Made by a program: the position numbers and the translations under genes
Assembly (NCBI GenBank): GCA_041399205.1
Contig: JAWKTK010000015.1
Location: forward strand, 124,001 to 188,000
Reading direction: 5' to 3'
Length of the DNA: 64,000 bases
From: JAGQOZ01 sp041399205
Lineage (GTDB): Bacteria > Planctomycetota > Planctomycetia > Pirellulales > Pirellulaceae
The notes under the pieces: model-generated
The model's input: only the letters and a program-made list of their open reading frames with translations
What the model was told of the DNA's origin: nothing
Database searches by the model: none
Shown: positions 43,231-51,841 of the stretch, piece after piece
How positions within the stretch are numbered: position 1 is the stretch's first letter
How the letters are laid out: every line of letters starts with the position of its first letter

Positions 43231-44804
43231 TCAACTATCCGAACCAGCACGATCAGCGGAAGACGCATCGTTAGACTTCAATGCGTCACGATTCGATTCC
43301 TCCTGATCTGCGTCGCGTCCATCGCGCGAATCCTCCTGTTCGTCTACTTCGCCATAACTACCTTCGCCGCGATTCTTGGCTTCTTGTTCGGGCGTTAGTT
43401 CTGGCAGAGCAACTTCGGCGATCAAAGATCGCGGCATCATGGCCAATTCGTCGCCTTCCTGAATCCCGCTGGAAACAATGACAAACTTGTCATTGCTGGC
43501 GGCAATGTCAATTTTTATTGCCTCCCATGCGTCGGGGCCCATGCGCTGATGCAATAGAATTCTTCGCCATGTTCCAAGACGGTTTGCACCGGCGTCACAA
43601 TCACATCCGGTTGGCGGTCGACCAAGATTTTCACTTCGGCTGTTAAACCAGGACGAATCTGATTCGGTGGATTCTTGATGCGAATGTACGTGGCGTATTC
43701 TTTCACTTGCGAACTGAACCAACTGCCCGGCTCTGGGTACTCGTTCACTCGCATCACTTCGCCATCCAAATACTGATCACCCAACGCGTCCAGTTGAATG
43801 GAAACCAGCATGCCGGCTTTGATCAAGTTGACTCGCGATTCGTTGATTTCCGCCTTCACTTGCATGGCCGTGGGATCGGGCAAGCGAATAATGGTTTGAC
43901 GTTCGCGAACCAACGAACCGGGTTCGACCACAAATTCACCCGAACTACGACTGCTTTGCGTGTTGGCGTGGACCACTTGCCCATCTTGCGGCGCGCGAAT
44001 GATGCACTTGCCAATTTGATCTTCAATCTCTTTCTTACGTTCTTGTTCTAGCCGAAAACTGCTCTCTTCCGATCGATACATGGCCGCGCCCGATTCAATC
44101 GCGGCGTCCAACTCTTTGCTCATTTTGGGCATGGTGTATTCTTGCAGCACCTTGAGTTTGGTTTCCGCAGCGGCCAATTCGTTCAGTGCTTTTTCCACGG
44201 CAAAGCGGTCACCTTCTAATTGCAAATCGGTCACATAACCTTTAGCCGCCAAGCTTTCGCTGTACTTGAGATACTGCTGAGCTCGCCGCAAATTTTCTTC
44301 GGCCACCGCAATTTCACCTTCAATGGTTTGGCATTCTTGCTTGAAGGTTCCTTCGATATATTCCTTCTTGGCAATTTCGGCAGCTTCCAGCGTGTTCCGA
44401 GCTTGAATCATCAACGATTCACTGTTGTTGCACGCGATTTGCTGTTCGATCAATTCTTGTTCCAACGCGGACGAATCCAGCTTTACCAAGATTTCACCCT
44501 CTTGGACTCGAGTCCCTTCGTCCACGACTTCCAGAATGGCCGTGCCGTCTGAATTGCGTCCTTTGACTTCGCAACGAATTTCCGTGTTCCGAGAACTTTC
44601 AATTTCGCCACGTTCTACTACTTCATGAACAAAGGTGCCGCGTTCCACAACATGCGTAATGACCGCCGCAGAGTCTCGGTCACCGGACCCCATGGTCAGG
44701 TAGCTGACCGCGCCCACTAAGATCACCACGGCCAGCAAAGATCCAATGGCCAGCAAACTTGTAGAACCACTTCTGTTTGCCATCATGCAAAATTGACGTT
44801 TCAT
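43231..44804 (-). CDS. HlyD-family periplasmic adaptor, apparent frameshift in the C-terminal third
   Basis: A membrane-fusion protein of about 525 residues once two frames are joined. One N-terminal helix (LLAIGSLLAVVILVGAVSYL) precedes a lipoyl-like half (GTAILEVVDEGTRVQEGEILVKLD), a long coiled-coil hairpin (about 120-270) and the matching half (GQVVHANTQSS). The first frame runs to VLEHGEEFYCI and then to an early stop near 43515. The second carries QRMGPDAWEAIKI, KFVIVSSGIQEGDELAMMPR and an acidic Asp/Glu/Ser-rich tail. Restoring one C near 43546-43549 (ATC CAG) joins them. GAGG lies six bases before the ATG at 44804. Coupled with the FtsX-type permease. Confidence 0.87.
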
Positions 44805-45134
44805 CAAGACCTCGTATCGCCTGAAATCGTCTGCAAGTCCGACGAAAATCTGACCAGAATTCTAAGGAGGGAAAATGTGGGGTTGGGAGTCCGTCCAGCG
44901 CGATTCGGTCCCCAATGAAGCTCGAGTCAACAAAGTCGCGTGAGACGGAACTAGGAACAACCTAACGCTGTTCACTTATTAATGCAGGTTCCCTTATTGT
45001 ATCTACATCCGGTCAAGCTGCCAGTTCGGATTGCCATTTCGTCCAGCTGACCTGGCAGCAACCGCCGCACCCTGGGGCAATAGCCAGAATTGCGGTATAT
45101 TCGGCTAAAAAGACTTGTTCGAAAGGATGAACGC
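44805..45134. other. Divergent promoter region between hlyD-like and oxidoreductase genes
   Basis: About 330 bases with no recognised gene or repeat. The two flanking genes are divergent. A GAAAGGATGAACGC ribosome binding site for the plus-strand gene ends it. Confidence 0.4.
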
Positions 45135-46127
45135 ATGAAAGCCGCATACATCAACCAAGTGGGCCCTGCCAGCAATATTATTTACGGGGACCTGAACACG
45201 CCCACTCCTGGGCCAAATCAAGTGCTGGTCAAAATGGGCGCCGTGGCCATAAATCCGATTGATACCTACTTGCGCAACGGCGCCAATTATTGGGAAATTC
45301 CGCAGCCGTTCATCATTGGTTGTGACTTGGCCGGCACGGTCGAGCAAGTTGGTGCGAACGTCCAAGCGTTCAAGCCGGGAGATCGAGTTTGGGGAAGCAA
45401 CCAAGGTCTATTGGGACGTCAAGGTACGTTTGCCGAATACTGTGCGGTGGACCAACAGTGGCTGTACCCGACGCCCGACCAAGTATCTGACGAAGACGCG
45501 GCGGCCTGTGCATTGGTTGGCATCACGGCGCACTTGGGCCTGTTTCAATGTGCCCAACTTCAGTCCGGCGAATTGGTATTTGTCAACGGTGGAACTGGAG
45601 GTGTCGGTTCAATGGTGGTCCAGATGGCCAAAGCGGCCGGCGCCAAGGTATTGGCCACGTGCGGTTCGGACGAAAAGAAAACCGCCGCTATCGAATTGGG
45701 CGCGGACGTGGCCGTGAATTACAAAACGGAAGACGTGGCGGCAGCCGTGCAACAGTTCGCGCCGAATGGAGTGAATGTGGTGTGGGAAACGCAACGCGAA
45801 CCTGACTTTGAAACGCTAACCACTTATCTTGCCGAACGAGGTCGTTTGATATTGATGGCCGGTCGAGACGCTCGGCCGGTTTTCCCCGTCGGGCCGTTTT
45901 ACGTGAAGGGCTGTTCGCTGCACGGCTTTGTCATGTTCAAAGCTTCCGCCGAAGAACAACAAGCTTGCGCGCGAGACATCAATCATTGGCTGGCGGAAGG
46001 CAAACTGAAGGCTCGCATTTCTGCTCGCTTTCCTCTTGCCGAAGCCGCCGCTGCGCATCAAATGCAAGAAGACAACACGCTCAGCAAAGCCGGTACGCTG
46101 GCCGGAAAAATTGTGCTTACGCCCTGA
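45135..46127 (+). CDS. Zinc-independent quinone oxidoreductase-like MDR protein
   Basis: A 330-residue medium-chain dehydrogenase/reductase of the quinone oxidoreductase type. GroES-like N-terminus: MKAAYINQVGPA, VLVKMGAVAINPIDTYLRNG and GCDLAGTVEQVGANV. The Rossmann part has VNGGTGGVGSMVVQMAKAAGAKV (AxxGGVG-like) and then VLATCGSDEKK. The usual zinc ligands are absent, so it is of the NADPH quinone-reductase class. AAGGA precedes the ATG by about seven bases; a start 15 codons upstream was rejected. It is a single gene, divergent from hlyD-like. Substrate unknown. Confidence 0.9.
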   Translation: MKAAYINQVGPASNIIYGDLNTPTPGPNQVLVKMGAVAINPIDTYLRNGANYWEIPQPFIIGCDLAGTVEQVGANVQAFKPGDRVWGSNQGLLGRQGTFAEYCAVDQQWLYPTPDQVSDEDAAACALVGITAHLGLFQCAQLQSGELVFVNGGTGGVGSMVVQMAKAAGAKVLATCGSDEKKTAAIELGADVAVNYKTEDVAAAVQQFAPNGVNVVWETQREPDFETLTTYLAERGRLILMAGRDARPVFPVGPFYVKGCSLHGFVMFKASAEEQQACARDINHWLAEGKLKARISARFPLAEAAAAHQMQEDNTLSKAGTLAGKIVLTP

Positions 46128-46212
46128 TCGAGCGGCCAATAGGTCTGTCGCGGAAAAGTAGCCGGCGTCGTACCAGTGGTTTGCCGTTCGCCTATTCTGG
46201 AATGAACGACAT

Positions 46213-46758
46213 CTAGAACAGAAACGGAACCACTCCGGCTGTCTGCAAGACCCAATAGAAGACACTCAACGCCAAGACACTGGCGAATGAAACCAGCAAG
46301 CCCCAGAACAACCAGTGTGGTTCACGGCTGGGCTGGGTGTCGCGGAAGCGAATGAGATCCGACGTCATGCGTTCAAACAGTTGTTGGTCTTGATCCGCCG
46401 AGGTTGTGTGTCTCTTGTTCGTTTTCACGTTGGCCAGCGGTACCAATTTGCGATCGGACGAATGATCCGTACTGCGATCGACCGACGTAACTTCCTTGGC
46501 TGTCGCTGGGCGAGACGACGTTGTTGTTCGCGAAGACTTCTTCCGCATGGCGTCCGTGCGCGTCGTTGCGTCGCTGGCAGAATCCGAACTACTGTGTCGA
46601 CGTTTGCTGGCCGATTCGCGATTCGATCTTGACCGCCGCTTTTCGGATGATTCGCTGGAACGACGACGGGACGAACGGGACTGAGAACCACCAGCCGATT
46701 CTTCTTCGGACCGTTCGCTGCGGTTTGTTTTGTCGTCGTCGCCACTCACGTTCGCCAC
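46213..46758 (-). CDS. Arg/Ser-rich protein with one C-terminal membrane helix
   Basis: A 181-residue protein of no recognised family. GTG start with GGGTGG upstream. Residues 1-115 are extraordinarily rich in Ser, Arg, Lys and Thr (SQSRSSRRRSSESSEKRRSR), with little predicted structure. A short helical stretch follows (QQLFERMTSDLIRFRD), then a membrane helix near 149-172 (LFWGLLVSFASVLALSVFYW) and a short tail. The tail-anchored layout puts the basic RS region in the cytoplasm, where it could contact nucleic acid or be phosphorylated; this is inference. The next gene on the same strand upstream is the AcuI/YhdH-like gene, ending about 50 bases earlier. Confidence 0.7.
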   Translation of the reverse strand: MANVSGDDDKTNRSERSEEESAGGSQSRSSRRRSSESSEKRRSRSNRESASKRRHSSSDSASDATTRTDAMRKKSSRTTTSSRPATAKEVTSVDRSTDHSSDRKLVPLANVKTNKRHTTSADQDQQLFERMTSDLIRFRDTQPSREPHWLFWGLLVSFASVLALSVFYWVLQTAGVVPFLF

Positions 46759-46806
46759 CCGAATGAAAAATGTTAAGGGTACGTTCGTCGCACCTGTGAC
46801 ATTATT

Positions 46807-47818
46807 CTACCGAGCAATTCGAATCAGAGTACGACCTTGCACGCCGCCCGCCAAAATCTTCTGGATTTGCGAAGAAACTTGGTCCAAGGAAATTTCCTGG
46901 CAGATTTCTTCCAATCCGTCCAAACGCCATGGTCCAGCCAGATTTTGCCAAATCTGGACACGGTCCGGCATCGGACACAACGCGGAAGTGATGCCCAACA
47001 ATTTGACACCTCGCAAAATAAACGGAAACACGGTCATCTCCAATTGATTTCCCGCGACCAAACCGCAAGACGTAACCGCCCCGTTGACTCGAGTTGACTT
47101 CAGCAAATTCACCAGCGTGGTTCCGCCAACGGTGTCGACGGCGGCTGCCCAGCGAGTAGACAGTAGCGGTTTGCGACCATCGTCTGCCAATGCCGAACGA
47201 TCGACCACCGCGCTGGCGCCCCATTGCATCAACCACGGCGCGGCGTTGGCTTTACCGGTCGAGGCCACCACTTCGAAACCCAATTTTGCCAGCAACATTA
47301 CCGCCAAACAGCCTACTCCGCCCGTTGCGCCGGAAACGGCCACTGGACCATCATTCGGCTGTACAAACTTCAGGATGTCTCGTACGCATTGCGCTGCCGT
47401 GAAGCCGGCGGTGCCCAAGATCATGGTTTCGCGCAGTGTCAATTCGTCTGGCAACGGCACGACCCATTCCGCTGGCACTCGAATCCGTTCGCTCCATCCG
47501 CCCCAGCGTTCGGCCTAATTCGTAGCCCGTGACAAGCACCGCTTGACCAACATGAAAGCGACTGTCTGTGGATTGAACAATTCGACCGGCGGCATCAATG
47601 CCCGGTACGTGCGGCAATGTCTTGGCCACTCCAGGATTGCCCGTAGCGGCCAACGCATCTTTGTAATTCAGTGACGACCATTCCACTTGAATGATGACGT
47701 CACCTGCCGGTAGGCGGTCCGGTGTCAGCGACTGGACGGAACCGTGCACTTCGCCTGTATCGGAATGACGTTGCACGTAGAACGCCAGAAACGGAGACGT
47801 CGCATCGAATTCGCTCAT
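46807..47818 (-). CDS. AcuI/YhdH-type acrylyl-CoA reductase-like protein, apparent frameshift
   Basis: A medium-chain oxidoreductase of about 337 residues split across two frames. The first half has VEWSSLNYKDALAATGNPGVA, PHVPGIDAAGRIV and GQAVLVTGYELG; the second, in another frame, has VPAEWVVPLP, ETMILGTAGFTAAQCV, VSGATGGVGCLAVMLL and a C-terminus QGRTLIRI. The SLNYKDALA block and GTAGFTA are hallmarks of the YhdH/YhfP/AcuI subfamily. Dropping one base in the GGCC near 47512-47515 gives YELGERWGGWSERIRVPAEW, matching the family continuously. The start at MSEFDATSP was chosen over a start 17 codons earlier. Confidence 0.87.
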
Positions 47819-48000
47819 CACGGATTCACACTTCTTGGGCTGGATGACATCGATAATGGCATGTGACACATCTTTCTAAACTACTGTAACCGATGCGACC
47901 ATGATTCGACAAATCGACGCGAGGTGACTCGAAAAATGACGGCGGCCAATTAGAATGGATGCAACTCTGTTGGCGGCGGTAATCAAGTAGTGGCGGGATC

Positions 48001-48744
48001 ATGCGAGAAGACAAGCTGCAATCCAGTCGATACGAATTCAAGTATGTAGTGACCGAAGAGAAGGCACATCAGATTCGTGAATTCGTTCAAATGCACCTGG
48101 ACCCAGACGATTTTACCGCTGGCAAAGAGGGCCGTGGCTATGACGTGCACAGTCTGTATTTGGATGGCCGTTCGTTTCCAACCTGTGTCGCGGTGATTCA
48201 CGGCGAAAAGAATCGCTACAAATTGCGACTGCGATTCTATGACGAAACCGGACCCGTGTTTTTTGAAATCAAGCGCCGAGTGAACCTGGTGATCTTGAAG
48301 CAACGAGCATGTGTGCGGCGCGAATTCGCCCTAAGCCTACTGGATGCCGCACGCCCCGATCCTCGCTTTCTCACTCAGCCCAACAGCGGCAAACACCTGA
48401 AGGCGTTGTACAATTTTTGCGAACTGCGCGATGCCATCGACGCCCAACCCGCAGCGTACACGTCGTATCTGCGCGAAGGTTACGAACGACACGGCGACAA
48501 TGCGGTGCGAGTGACCTTTGATCGAGCACTCAAGGCGGGCAAATTCAATGGTCAATTGAGCGTAGCCGATCTGCACTTGTGGGATCGGCCGGAAATGGGC
48601 GGAGTGGTTTTGGAACTGAAGTTTACCGATCGCTTTCCCAAGTGGATGCTGACCCTGGTGGAAGCCTTCAATCTGACTCGCACCGGCTTTGCTAAATACT
48701 GCAAGTGTGTTTCGCTGGTACACGACCTGGGCTACGACGCATAA
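48001..48744 (+). CDS. VTC-domain polyphosphate polymerase-like protein
   Basis: A 247-residue cytosolic protein made of one VTC domain, the tunnel-fold catalytic domain of yeast vacuolar transporter chaperone Vtc4, which makes polyphosphate from ATP. Basic residues that would line the tunnel are present: SSRYEFKYVV, RYKLRLRFYD, FFEIKRRV and VVLELKF; the acidic metal contact would be the glutamates of FEIK and LELK. The SPX domain and membrane helices of eukaryotic VTC are absent, as in other bacterial homologues. Often such bacterial genes sit with a CotH or DUF4956 gene; here they are not adjacent. Confidence 0.9.
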   Translation: MREDKLQSSRYEFKYVVTEEKAHQIREFVQMHLDPDDFTAGKEGRGYDVHSLYLDGRSFPTCVAVIHGEKNRYKLRLRFYDETGPVFFEIKRRVNLVILKQRACVRREFALSLLDAARPDPRFLTQPNSGKHLKALYNFCELRDAIDAQPAAYTSYLREGYERHGDNAVRVTFDRALKAGKFNGQLSVADLHLWDRPEMGGVVLELKFTDRFPKWMLTLVEAFNLTRTGFAKYCKCVSLVHDLGYDA

Positions 48745-48837
48745 ATCATCGCAGCGACTCAGTTGCAGCGAAGCAGCGGTTCGTCTATTCTGCTGTCTAG
48801 TAATTTCTGCTTAAAAGCTCGAGCGAAGGTGGCGGAC

Positions 48838-49098
48838 ATGCATGACCGAAACGCGCGTATCGGCGCGGTACTCTGTCTGATTTATTCAGCCGTATACAGC
48901 GGCTTTGTACTTCTGAATGTATTTAAATCAGACATCATGGAGACCACTCCGCTACCCGGAATCAATCTGGCCATCTTGTACGGATTCGGATTAATCGTGT
49001 TGGCGTTTTTATTGGCGTTGCTGTACGGCGTGCTGTGCCGCAACGACGTCAAGCCGAATACGTCCCGTTCGCAAGATCGCACGGAGGGCCAGTCATGA
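48838..49098 (+). CDS. DUF485 small membrane protein
   Basis: An 86-residue protein with two membrane helices (AVLCLIYSAVYSGFVLLNVF and LAILYGFGLIVLAFLLALLYGVL). DUF485 proteins, such as E. coli YjcH, are encoded just before the ActP-type acetate symporter; here the stop overlaps the symporter start by four bases (ATGA). The ATG at 48838 has AAGGTGG upstream and gives the family-typical start; the frame is open for 25 codons before. It probably assists the symporter, but the mechanism is not known. Confidence 0.88.
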   Translation: MHDRNARIGAVLCLIYSAVYSGFVLLNVFKSDIMETTPLPGINLAILYGFGLIVLAFLLALLYGVLCRNDVKPNTSRSQDRTEGQS

Positions 49099-51026
49099 TT
49101 TACGAATTGTCCTACTTCGCGTTGGCCATCTTCCTGGCATTTGTCGGTGTCACGCTGGGAATCAGTTTCTACTTTGGCAGCAAAGCCAAGTCCTCCCAAG
49201 GCTACTTTGCGGCCCACGGACAGATTCCTTGGTTCGTGAATGGAATTGCCTTTGCCGGCGACTATCTGTCGGCCGCTTCGTTCCTGGGCATCTGCGGCAT
49301 GATTGCCTTTTACGGCTACGATGGTTTCTTGTATTCGATTGGCTACTTGGCCGGTTGGATTGTGGCGTTGTTTGTCATTGCCGAACCCATGAAACGGTTG
49401 GGCAAATATACTTTTGCCGATGCGCTGGACGCCAAGTTTCAATCGCCCGGCATCAAACTGGTCGCTGGAATCAGTACGTTGGCCGTCAGCCTGTTCTACC
49501 TGATTCCGCAAATGGTGGGCGCCGGAGTCTTGATTCAGCCGCTGCTGGGACTGCCGTACTGGAGCGGTGTCGTTTTGGTGGGTGTCACCGTCATTTTGAT
49601 TGTGGTCACCGCGGGCATGGTCTCGACCACTTACGTTCAATTTTTGAAGGGATCACTGCTGGTCTTTTTCAGTCTGGTGCTGACCGCCATGATCCTTGCA
49701 CGAGGTTTCACGGTCAAAAGCGGCGGACAAGACGGCCATGAATTTCTGACGTTAGGACCGGTCGAAAATCTAGAGGACAGCACCTTGTCCGCTCTGCCCG
49801 AACTGGTCGACTACCAACCACTGGCTACTACCGACGATTGGCATGAAAAGCCCTATCTGCGCCTAATTAAACCGGAAACGGCAGAAGTGCTAACTCTGCG
49901 CATCGACCCACACGCAGACGGAGGCTATGTACTACGAGAGTCCCAAACGCTGACCAAAACGGCAGACGGCAAGACATTAGTCAACGGTCGCATCAAGGGA
50001 ACCAAGAAGGGCGAACCGGAACTTCACCCGGTAGGTTATGTCAGTCGTTTACCTAACGATGCGAAAGAAACGGGACCACTGAGCGTTGTTTCGTTCTTCA
50101 GCACGTTACAAGCGAGCGAAGTGACGTTGTGGTCTAAGGAGGTGGTCAGCTTGGCGGACGGTGGTTCGACCACGGTTTATTATCCCAAGCCAACGGCGGG
50201 CGCACAGATTCTTCGGCCCGGCGAACATCCTCGTTTCAAAGGCATTCGCAGTGACAAGGCCATCGATCGTTTGAATTTTATTTCGCTGATGTTGGCGCTG
50301 TTTTGCGGAACCGCTTCGCTGCCGCACATTTTGATTCGCTACTACACCGTGAAGGATGAGGCGAGTGCCAGGAAAAGTACCATTGTGGGCATCGCCAGTA
50401 TCGGCCTGTTTTACGTGCTGACGCTGTACATGGGATTGGGCGCGATGACCAGCGGCGCGCTAGATGTCACTGACAGCAATATGGCCGCCCCCTTGCTGGC
50501 GCAGAGCATGAGCGAATGGTTGTTTGCCGTGATTTCCGCCATTGCCTTTACCACGGTTTTGGGGACCGTCAGCGGATTAATCCTGGCTAGCGCCGGCGCC
50601 GTGACGCACGATCTGATCACCAGCTACATGAAATTCGATTTCAACGATACGGAAAAAGTGCGTATTGCCAAGATTTCGTCTGTGGTGGTCGGTGCAATTG
50701 CGATTGTGCTGGGCATTCTGTTCGAAAAAATGAATGTCAGCTACTTGGTCGGCTGGGCTTTTAGTGTGGCAGCGTCGGCGAATTTGCCGGCACTGGTCAT
50801 GCTACTGTTCTGGAAAGGGACCACTCGATACGGCATCATCGCATCCGTGGCCGTGGGCATGATCAGTTCCTTGGGTTGGATCTTGCTGAGCGAAGATACG
50901 TACGCCAATGTCTATGGGCTGCCCGCCACCGATGCCATTGTCCCGTTTAGCCAACCCGGCATTGTGACCATCCCCTTGGGCTTTTTGGTCTTGTTTGTGG
51001 TTTCCAAGATGACCGCAAAACGGTAA
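49095..51026 (+). CDS. ActP-like solute:sodium symporter (cation acetate symporter family)
   Basis: A 643-residue membrane protein of the solute:sodium symporter family, closest in order to acetate permease ActP. Early helices include LAIFLAFVGVTLGISFYFGSK and the block SSQGYFAAHGQIPWFVNGIAFAGDYLSAASFLG, the SSS signature. A large hydrophilic insert of about 170 residues runs from about 215 to 390 (from KSGGQDGHEF to FKGIRSDKAIDRLNF); it lies between helices. After it LMLALFCGTASLPHILIRYYTVKD matches the ActP core. GGAGG precedes the ATG. It overlaps the DUF485 gene. Acetate or a similar monocarboxylate is the likely cargo. Confidence 0.9.
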   Translation: MIYELSYFALAIFLAFVGVTLGISFYFGSKAKSSQGYFAAHGQIPWFVNGIAFAGDYLSAASFLGICGMIAFYGYDGFLYSIGYLAGWIVALFVIAEPMKRLGKYTFADALDAKFQSPGIKLVAGISTLAVSLFYLIPQMVGAGVLIQPLLGLPYWSGVVLVGVTVILIVVTAGMVSTTYVQFLKGSLLVFFSLVLTAMILARGFTVKSGGQDGHEFLTLGPVENLEDSTLSALPELVDYQPLATTDDWHEKPYLRLIKPETAEVLTLRIDPHADGGYVLRESQTLTKTADGKTLVNGRIKGTKKGEPELHPVGYVSRLPNDAKETGPLSVVSFFSTLQASEVTLWSKEVVSLADGGSTTVYYPKPTAGAQILRPGEHPRFKGIRSDKAIDRLNFISLMLALFCGTASLPHILIRYYTVKDEASARKSTIVGIASIGLFYVLTLYMGLGAMTSGALDVTDSNMAAPLLAQSMSEWLFAVISAIAFTTVLGTVSGLILASAGAVTHDLITSYMKFDFNDTEKVRIAKISSVVVGAIAIVLGILFEKMNVSYLVGWAFSVAASANLPALVMLLFWKGTTRYGIIASVAVGMISSLGWILLSEDTYANVYGLPATDAIVPFSQPGIVTIPLGFLVLFVVSKMTAKR

Positions 51027-51053
51027 GCGTAATGATTCGAGCACATTGTGTTG

Positions 51054-51124
51054 GTAGTACCGCCTTTACGCGGTACTTGGCAGGACAAGGAACCGGTCTC
51101 GCATCCGCCTCAAGGCGGCACTAC
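51054..51124. repeat. Family A inverted repeat
   Basis: GTAGTACCGCCTTTACGCGG (51054-51073) faces CCGCCTCAAGGCGGCACTAC (51105-51124) with a 31-base loop. Arms agree in most positions with the repeat at 2814-2870. It lies after the symporter gene and just before the next gene. Confidence 0.8.
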
Positions 51125-51180
51125 GCACGCCAAATTGTCATCTCGGAAATGAACGCCAAGCAATACCGCGAGTTAATCGC

Positions 51181-51789
51181 ATGAAATTTCCCGCTGAATT
51201 CATTGTGATCGGCAGCGTGGTCTTTGTGATTGGGATGTTGTATTTGGGTGGTTCGATTCTGTCGCCGTTGGATCGAGCGGCGGGGAATCGCCGAGCCCGA
51301 ATTCGGTTTACCATGATGGACTTTGGCGGCCTGTTCTTTTTGGTGCAACTGCCATTGGCGTTGGTCCGTAATCTTTCGCCGAATCAAGCCGCCGAGCCAC
51401 CGAACAACGGCTTCAACGCGCAAGACGTATTGTTCGTCCTGGGACTGATCGTGGCCTTGGTGATTTGGTACAAAGGCGTCACCACGTTTTCTCAGGCGGG
51501 CATCGATTCGAACAAGGAACGAGCTTGGTTGGTGTTCTTTGTGTTGCCCGTCGCTTTTCTAGGAATCTACGCCGTGGTCCCCATCTTCTTTGTCTTGATA
51601 GCCATGCTGTCAGAAAGACCTGGAACGCTGTGGACCAATCAATCCGTACTGCTGCGGCCCCAGTTCATGATGCTGCTGACCGTGGAAATCGCGTTGTTTG
51701 TCGCGATCTTTGTCGCTCGACGCATGTCGCGAACCATCGCCGCCGACGCGATTCATCGGCACGAAATTGACGAACAGTCGGCGCATTGA
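51181..51789 (+). CDS. Hypothetical membrane protein
   Basis: A 202-residue protein of no recognised family with about five hydrophobic helices: FIVIGSVVFVIGMLYLGG near the N-terminus, MMDFGGLFFLVQLPLALV, LFVLGLIVALVIWY, WLVFFVLPVAFLGIYAVVPIFFVLIA and MLLTVEIALFVAIFVARR. A polar loop with ANRRARIRF-like basic residues follows the first helix. The gene lies between the ActP-like gene (same strand) and lysA (convergent). No function can be assigned. Confidence 0.75.
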   Translation: MKFPAEFIVIGSVVFVIGMLYLGGSILSPLDRAAGNRRARIRFTMMDFGGLFFLVQLPLALVRNLSPNQAAEPPNNGFNAQDVLFVLGLIVALVIWYKGVTTFSQAGIDSNKERAWLVFFVLPVAFLGIYAVVPIFFVLIAMLSERPGTLWTNQSVLLRPQFMMLLTVEIALFVAIFVARRMSRTIAADAIHRHEIDEQSAH

Positions 51790-51841
51790 TTCGATTCGCG
51801 AAACGAACACCTTCATCACGCGAATCACATTCGCGGAAGCC

